DNA from: Bdellovibrionia bacterium
GTDB taxonomy: Bacteria; Bdellovibrionota; Bdellovibrionia; Bdellovibrionales; JAGQZY01
NCBI GenBank assembly: GCA_030424715.1
Contig: JAUHWH010000008.1
Span: 62,001-126,000, forward strand
Direction: 5' to 3'
Length of the DNA: 64,000 nucleotides
Part shown: piece after piece, positions 58,066-64,000 of the stretch
Position numbering within the stretch: the first letter of the stretch is position 1
Layout: every line of letters begins with the position of its first letter
Program-made: the position numbers and the translations under genes
Notes under the pieces: generated by a model
The model's input: only the letters and a program-made list of their open reading frames with translations
Databases searched by the model: none
Told to the model about the DNA's origin: nothing

Positions 58066-59161
58066 TGATCCCGGTCATCACTTCGTAGGTCACCCGCCCG
58101 GCCTTCTCAGCCAACTCTTCAACTGTCACTTCATCGGTCCCTTGTCGACCGATAATCACGACTTCGGAGCCAATCAATAATCTGGGGTTTTGTTGTACCA
58201 AAGTTAAATCCACCATTGTGTAGTCCATACAAACCCGTCCTCGAACGGGAACTCTTTTTCCCTGCACTAGGAACTCGCCTTTGTTGGACAGGGAACGACA
58301 AACACCGTCCCCATAGCCCGCCGGCACAATTCCAATCACGGAGTCCTGAGGAGCCGTCCAAGTGCCACCATAAGAAACAACGTCTCCCGATTTTACTTCC
58401 TGAAGACTAACTATTTTAGACTTGAACTCCATAACCGGACTTACGAGAGGCTTTAATTGTAGGTTTTCACCGGGGTCAATACCATAGACTAGGAGGCCAG
58501 GACGAAAACCATAGCGATAGGGTTGTTTATTTTTGTGAAGAGCAGCGATCGCTGCCGAGTTGTACACATGCTGAATGGGTGCCGATTGTTTAAACAAAGA
58601 CGAAATCTTCTCAAACTCTTGCACCTGTTGCCAGGCACTGCCCTGTTCTTTCACGACGCTGGCTCCCGAATGTAAATGAGTCCCGAGCCCAGCAATCACC
58701 AGCAGCGGGTTTTTGGCGAGAACCTGCAACAGCCCCTCAATTTCATGGGACTGAAACCCCAAGCGGTGCATCCCAGAATCAATCTTTAGGTGAATCGGCG
58801 TCGCTTGCTGAATCTGTTGGCAGAGCTCACTGAGCTGATCGAAGTCCGAAACTACGGGGGTTAGCTGGTGCTCCAGTAAAGCTTGCACAGCGGCCTTGCC
58901 CTGAAATCCGAACACCAAAATATTTTCGGTGATGTGATGCTCACGGAGATGCACACCTTCTTCAACAGAAGACACTCCCATTTGCTGGCACCCTGCTCGG
59001 ATCAAGGTTTTTCCCACCGCAACGTCGCCGTGACCGTAGGCATTGGCTTTGATCATAGGACAAACAAAATCAAAACCCGGACCAAAAGAACTGAGAACGC
59101 GATAGTTTTGGGCAAGACGATCCAGGTGAATGGTCAACGATGTCGGACGGAAGAAAGCCAT
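58025..59161 (-). CDS. alr: Alanine racemase
   Basis: PMIKANAYGHGDVAVGKTL (PLP Lys), LKIDSGMHRLGF, RPGLLVYGIDP, VRGRVCMDYTMVDLT. Confidence 0.96.
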   Translation of the reverse strand: MAFFRPTSLTIHLDRLAQNYRVLSSFGPGFDFVCPMIKANAYGHGDVAVGKTLIRAGCQQMGVSSVEEGVHLREHHITENILVFGFQGKAAVQALLEHQLTPVVSDFDQLSELCQQIQQATPIHLKIDSGMHRLGFQSHEIEGLLQVLAKNPLLVIAGLGTHLHSGASVVKEQGSAWQQVQEFEKISSLFKQSAPIQHVYNSAAIAALHKNKQPYRYGFRPGLLVYGIDPGENLQLKPLVSPVMEFKSKIVSLQEVKSGDVVSYGGTWTAPQDSVIGIVPAGYGDGVCRSLSNKGEFLVQGKRVPVRGRVCMDYTMVDLTLVQQNPRLLIGSEVVIIGRQGTDEVTVEELAEKAGRVTYEVMTGISERVPRDYGVCSG

Positions 59162-59354
59162 CTTTGGATTTTACAGGCTGGACTCCCCACGAGTCACCCT
59201 CAAAATCGCTTCTGCCCACTCCCTGGGCCGTCATCAATAATTCACTCATGGGAACCTCACTACCGATGCCTAGACCACCTCGTTTGCCTCTAAATTCGAC
59301 TCAATTGTAAACACCACCAGAGCCGCTGTCGGGTCCAAAGATTATTGTTATTAC

Positions 59355-59381
59355 TTAAGTTTATCATCAAAAAGCCGATAG
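59355..59381 (+). promoter_or_regulatory. Candidate sigma28 (FliA-type) promoter upstream of the hybrid histidine kinase
   Basis: TTAAGTTT-N11-GCCGATAG, 37 nt upstream of ATG; nearly identical to the site at 17438-17464. Confidence 0.68.
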
Positions 59382-59418
59382 ATTGGGAACCCCTGGGCAC
59401 GACTTTTAAGAGGCATCA

Positions 59419-61845
59419 ATGAAAAAACCAAAGACTCCCAAAAACGAGAAGAAAAGACTTGAAGATCTTTATCGCTACGAAACCTTAGACACCCAGTCGG
59501 AAACCTGTTTTGATGAAATCACAGCGCTGGCCCAACAAGTTTGTGGAACGGAAATCGCCCTCGTCTCATTGGTAGACTCAGACCGGCAGTGGTTTAAATC
59601 AAAGAAAGGTCTGGATGCTTCTGAAACACCCCGTGATATCTCATTTTGCGGCCATGCTATTTTAACAGATGACTTTTTTCAAATCGAAGACACCCACAGT
59701 GATCAGCGCTTTTCTGACAACCCCTTGGTTACCGGCACTCCTCACATTCGATTTTATGCCGGCTCACCTCTAATAACCCCCAGTGGCAGCGCCATCGGCA
59801 CTCTTTGCGTGATCGACTCGAAGCCAAAAAAACTATCGACTCAGCAGCAAGAAACCCTGCGACTGCTTGCCAAAAGTGTGGTCCAAATTTTTGAACTTCG
59901 CTTGAAAAACAAAGCCTTGCTCGAGACCAATGAGGTCATGACGGAATTTCAGAACGTGGCTCATATCGGCGGCTGGGAGCTCGACCTTGCGACAAAAAAG
60001 ACAGTCTGGTCCCCAGAAATTTACAACATCTACGGAATTCCCCTAGGAACACCCACTGACGAGATCCAAGGTCTGTCATATTACAGTGAAGAGAGTCAAC
60101 ACCGACTCGTTAAAGACCTGGAGAGATGTATAACCACAGGCGACATCATGGATGGCGCCTACGAGCTTACCGATACTGATGGCGAAAAAAAGTGGGTTCG
60201 CAACATCGGGCGCCTGATTCGTAATTCTGGGGGTGAGCCTGAGAAAGTCATCGGGACGACCCAAGACATCACTGATCAAATGGAACGAGAGAATGAACTG
60301 ATTATACAGCGGCAATTTCTATCGGAGACTCTCAACAATATGCCCTCTATGTTCTACACGAGAACGGCCCGAGGCGAGCTCTTGATGGTCAACGACAAGT
60401 TCTCAGAGTTTCACAATTGCAAAAACAAACCCGTTGTGGGTCGTCGAGATCGAGATGTGCTGGGTGAAAAAAACTTTGCGGTCACTTCAGTCAACGATTC
60501 AAAAACTTTGGCGGAAGGTTCGATTGTCGACACCGAAGAAGAGCTCTTTGACCACCAGGGGAACAAAAAAATCTTTCAATCCTTTCGCTTCCCCTACCGA
60601 GATCAAAACGGCGAAATTTATGCAACAGGATGCATCTCTCTCGACATAACCAATAAAAAAATCTTGGAGTCTCAAGCGCTTCATCGGGCAAGACTCGCAT
60701 CCATTGGTGAAATGGCGGCCGGTGCTGGCCACGAAATCAATAACCCGTTGGCGATTATCATTGGCTACATTTCTAAAATCAAAAAGCTGCAGGCCAAACA
60801 AGATCTCAGCGATGCGGAGCTCAGCACTATTCTAGAAAAAATCAATAGGTCGGCTTTTCGTATATCGAAGATCGTCTCTGGTATTCGCAGCTTTTCACGT
60901 CACGAACCCCAAGAGACCATGGACTTTGACGTTGTAGAAACCCTGCGTGAATCGGTCAATATGTTCCAAGAAATCTTTGAAGGAGAGGGTGTAAAAGTCG
61001 AGTTCAGCACCCCACTGCCGTTCAACCAATACTATGTCGAGGGCAACCGTGGCCAAATCCAGCAGATATTAATCAATTTGATGACCAATGCCAAAGACGC
61101 CGTCAGCAAAACTTTAAACCCGAAGATAGAGGTGCATTGCGAAGACTTTAACGACGAGATCCTTATCAAGGTGGCCGACAACGGCTCTGGTATTTCCAAA
61201 CAAGTTCAGTCCCGCATTTTCGATCCTTTTTTTACGACCAAAGCCATCAACAAGGGCACCGGGCTGGGACTCAGCATCGTGCACAAGTTGGTAAACGACC
61301 ACCAAGGGTCCATCCGAATTGACTCCGAAGAAAATGTCGGCACTACATTCAGCATTGTGCTTCCTGTTAAAAAAGACAGCTCCAAAGTTTCAAACGACCT
61401 ACAAAGCCTCGCGGACAGCTTTGAGCTCCCCAGCTTGACGAAAGAAAAAAGCATTTTACTAATTGATGATGAGATCGAAATTCGAGAGCTTCTAAAAGAA
61501 AACCTGACGTTACACGACTTTGATGTCACCACGGCCCACAATGGGGTTGAAGGGCTTAAGCTCCTCGAAAACCCAGAAAACCACTTTGATTTGATCCTTT
61601 GTGATATTCGCATGCCCGAGATGGACGGTTACGAGTTTTTTCAACGAATTCAAAAACTCGACAGAACGCTCCCCAAATTTGTGTTTATCACCGGAGGGGT
61701 GAATATCGACCTCGCCGTGCCCTTGGCCGACTTGGAGAAGCAAGTGGATGGATTTCTATACAAGCCCTTTAGCCACAGCGAAATACTCAGAATGCTCAGT
61801 CAGGTGTTCGAAGAAGAGAGTGAGATTCTCTCCGACGCAGGTTGA
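59419..61845 (+). CDS. Hybrid sensor histidine kinase (GAF-PAS-PAS-HisKA-HATPase-REC)
   Basis: GAF (SLVDSDRQWFKSKKGLDASETPRDISFCGHAI), H-box GHEINNPLAIIIGY, KGTGLGLSIVHKLV, REC ILLIDDEIEIRELL / LILCDIRMPEMDGYEF. Confidence 0.93.
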   Translation: MKKPKTPKNEKKRLEDLYRYETLDTQSETCFDEITALAQQVCGTEIALVSLVDSDRQWFKSKKGLDASETPRDISFCGHAILTDDFFQIEDTHSDQRFSDNPLVTGTPHIRFYAGSPLITPSGSAIGTLCVIDSKPKKLSTQQQETLRLLAKSVVQIFELRLKNKALLETNEVMTEFQNVAHIGGWELDLATKKTVWSPEIYNIYGIPLGTPTDEIQGLSYYSEESQHRLVKDLERCITTGDIMDGAYELTDTDGEKKWVRNIGRLIRNSGGEPEKVIGTTQDITDQMERENELIIQRQFLSETLNNMPSMFYTRTARGELLMVNDKFSEFHNCKNKPVVGRRDRDVLGEKNFAVTSVNDSKTLAEGSIVDTEEELFDHQGNKKIFQSFRFPYRDQNGEIYATGCISLDITNKKILESQALHRARLASIGEMAAGAGHEINNPLAIIIGYISKIKKLQAKQDLSDAELSTILEKINRSAFRISKIVSGIRSFSRHEPQETMDFDVVETLRESVNMFQEIFEGEGVKVEFSTPLPFNQYYVEGNRGQIQQILINLMTNAKDAVSKTLNPKIEVHCEDFNDEILIKVADNGSGISKQVQSRIFDPFFTTKAINKGTGLGLSIVHKLVNDHQGSIRIDSEENVGTTFSIVLPVKKDSSKVSNDLQSLADSFELPSLTKEKSILLIDDEIEIRELLKENLTLHDFDVTTAHNGVEGLKLLENPENHFDLILCDIRMPEMDGYEFFQRIQKLDRTLPKFVFITGGVNIDLAVPLADLEKQVDGFLYKPFSHSEILRMLSQVFEEESEILSDAG

Positions 61846-61877
61846 GGATTGCGCCCAGTATCAGGCGGCGCGACCCT

Positions 61878-63308
61878 CTACAGGGTCGAAAACTCAGGTT
61901 CAAAATTATCGTCTGCGCTGTAAAGACAGACCTTGTTCTTCCCAGAGACCACCACTTGCGAGCAGGCTTGCTTGGCATCCTCGAAGAGCGCATCAGAGTC
62001 ACCCGACAAACTCGGGTATTCACTAACTCCAAAGCATAAACGTAGGGGGGTGTTTTGCGTCTTCAGCCCACGAGCGACCAACTGCCGGCGAAGCGTCTCC
62101 GCCTTTATGGCCGCGTCCTCATAGCGGCAATGGGGTAAAACCATGGCAAAGTGACCCTTGTCGAGATGACAGATAAAGTCGTAGCTGCGCAAACTTTGTT
62201 TGATGATCTCAAAGGCTTGGTTGATCTGAGCGTCCTCGTCTCCGATATATTCGATCTGAGAGACTATCAGGGCCACCGGCAACTTGAGACGCCTTGCTCT
62301 TGAAACTTCACGAGACAAGGCCAAGGGGAATTGTGTTTTCGTCACGGTCATTTCTAGATTGTTGTCGACTTCAACCCCGCGACCCGTTTTTTCTAAATCA
62401 CAGTTGCGTAACGCCAAGCTTAAGTATTTTGCCGTCTTTTGCAAGTAGGGTGTGGCTTCAAAATGAATCGCCACAATCATTCCGTAAAAATGATCAGCAA
62501 ACTCCACCGGTTGCATCAAAAAGTTTTCACAGGAAAAACTTTCTTCAATAAGGCCACGAAGTCGATTGAACTCTTCTCCGCGATCTTTACTGAGTCGGCT
62601 TTCATTAAAGGGTATACTCTGTCCCCGAAAGTAGTTCTCTGAGGCGAAGCTCGTGCGCGTTACGAGCAACTGATCTTTGGAGTGGTAATTTTTAAAGTAA
62701 ACAAACTCACTGGTGGGAAAGTCGCTCTTCAGTTGAGTGATCATTTGCTCGACCATTCCAGACTCCGTCTGCTGACTGGAACTTAGTAAACCGGAGATGT
62801 CTGTCTCCAAGGCCGGACTGCGGGGCTGAAAAGAGTCACGAGAGGCCTGTTCATCCAGGCGCTCGACGATCTTTGCCGTTTCATCAGATCTTTGTTCGGC
62901 GATGAACTTGTATATCGACTTTTCAATGATTTTGTTCAGGCGTAATTCCAGCATCTCTGGCCCGGCCGCTGGCCAGCTTAAAAAATCATCGACCAGTCCA
63001 GCTTTCAGCAATGCGTGCACCCCGGGCCAGAACTCTCGGCCACCGAGTAAAATAATTTCTACCTCTGAGGAGGCTTCTCTGACTTTCGTCAACATTTCTC
63101 TAAAGCGTAGACTCAAAGGCTGATAATAGAGAACAAACACATGGGGTAAGTCTTGCTTCAAAGACTCTAAGAAAAGACCTCGACTGTTAAAAACAGTGAT
63201 ATCAAAACCACTTTTCTTCAAAAGGTCGCTAACTTTATCGCCCCGACTGATCTCCTCATCGTAGCAATAGATTTTGAATTCCTCTTTATAAGCCTCAACG
63301 ATTGACAT
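61878..63308 (-). CDS. Pseudo-receiver + GAF-like + degenerate GGDEF domain protein
   Basis: C-terminal LRSYDFICHLDKGHFAMVLPHC aligns with RxxDxxxRxGGDEFaxxLP; N-terminal receiver-like fold without phospho-acceptor Asp. Confidence 0.7.
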   Translation of the reverse strand: MSIVEAYKEEFKIYCYDEEISRGDKVSDLLKKSGFDITVFNSRGLFLESLKQDLPHVFVLYYQPLSLRFREMLTKVREASSEVEIILLGGREFWPGVHALLKAGLVDDFLSWPAAGPEMLELRLNKIIEKSIYKFIAEQRSDETAKIVERLDEQASRDSFQPRSPALETDISGLLSSSQQTESGMVEQMITQLKSDFPTSEFVYFKNYHSKDQLLVTRTSFASENYFRGQSIPFNESRLSKDRGEEFNRLRGLIEESFSCENFLMQPVEFADHFYGMIVAIHFEATPYLQKTAKYLSLALRNCDLEKTGRGVEVDNNLEMTVTKTQFPLALSREVSRARRLKLPVALIVSQIEYIGDEDAQINQAFEIIKQSLRSYDFICHLDKGHFAMVLPHCRYEDAAIKAETLRRQLVARGLKTQNTPLRLCFGVSEYPSLSGDSDALFEDAKQACSQVVVSGKNKVCLYSADDNFEPEFSTL

Positions 63309-63996
63309 CAGAATCCTTCTTCTTGGGTGAGCGAATTTTAATTTTAAACTGTCCACTGTTGATTTCAAACAAGCCGCGGTCATCAACCGAAACGCCGCCA
63401 TCGCTTTCTGGCTCCGCAACGTCTTCATCCGGACTTTCGATTGCAGAGATCGTCTGCTCCTCTTTGAAACTAAACTCTTTCATCTTGAATTGCTCGATGA
63501 CATCGTCAAAAGACACCGACGGCTCCTCGTCTTCGTCGCGCGTCGCAGAGGAGATATCGATGGGCTCTAGGTCAGAAAACTGGGCCATCATAGCCGGGTC
63601 GGTTTCACTATCATCAATCTCGATACGTTTGAGCTCATCAACCAAGGGTAACACCTCGGGGGTGGCTGGCACTGTATTATCGACCGGCTTGGCCAAATCC
63701 ACCGACAAGCAAAAACCTTGCTTCGCCACCGTTAATGCGTCACCAAACAACCAAGATGCATAGGCGATAATGCCATCGATGCCCTCCATCGACCCATCGG
63801 TTTGGGCGAGCAAAGACAAATCTGTGCCCGAAGGAAAGTGAGAGGTTCGAGTGTCGACATAGATTAATTGAAAGGTGTCAGCCTGTTCAACCAGTTGAAT
63901 CTGGATTTCCTTTTCGGTTTCAGTCTCGAGGGCTAGAACGGAGTTCCCGATCAGTCGCTTGATAAAATCACTCACATGCTGGGGAGAACAGGTCAC
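63295..63996 (-). CDS. Hypothetical protein (N-terminus may extend beyond window)
   Basis: ORF overlaps the next start by 14 bp; frame open to window end; acidic C-terminal half. Confidence 0.6.
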   Translation of the reverse strand: MTCSPQHVSDFIKRLIGNSVLALETETEKEIQIQLVEQADTFQLIYVDTRTSHFPSGTDLSLLAQTDGSMEGIDGIIAYASWLFGDALTVAKQGFCLSVDLAKPVDNTVPATPEVLPLVDELKRIEIDDSETDPAMMAQFSDLEPIDISSATRDEDEEPSVSFDDVIEQFKMKEFSFKEEQTISAIESPDEDVAEPESDGGVSVDDRGLFEINSGQFKIKIRSPKKKDSDVNR

Positions 63997-64000
63997 GCTT

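Overview
The 64 kb window is gene-dense and reads as chromosome from a Gram-negative bacterium, probably a Bdellovibrio-like lineage. That placement is inferred from gene content and style (flagellin, secreted subtilases, GYF/PilZ protein, MCE system, many lipoproteins); no search was run. Main blocks: coaD; ntrX/ntrY-like two-component pair; ribH-ribBA-ribE; clpB; flagellin; a lysine-rich histone-H1-like protein with an acidic tail; a receiver-less sigma54 activator divergent from a Xer-type recombinase; gmhB-like phosphatase; a FecR-domain protein followed by a TPR/outer-membrane-barrel-like protein; recO-mgtE-flippase; ugd plus UDP-glucuronate decarboxylase; an AT-richer accessory stretch (about 28.0-31.4 kb) with ORFans and an HNH protein; a large lipoprotein; the soluble-arm nuo operon (nuoB-CD-E-F-G-I, without A, H, J-N); two subtilisin-like proteases; a nine-gene minus-strand run alr-mlaE-mlaF-mlaD-purH-GYF/TPR-hyp-yhaM-cysE; a hybrid histidine kinase; and a pseudo-receiver/degenerate-GGDEF protein. 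No rRNA, tRNA, CRISPR array, IS element or prophage was recognised. The strongest leads are: two near-identical FliA-type (sigma28) promoters (TTAAGTTC/T-N11-GCCGATAA/G) upstream of the FecR gene and the hybrid kinase; an MCE protein that appears fused to a C-terminal outer-membrane beta-barrel; a RibBA whose GTP cyclohydrolase II half has lost all three zinc cysteines; a secreted PI3K/HipA-like kinase-fold protein with altered catalytic residues; and an NtrX-like regulator lacking the GAFTGA motif.
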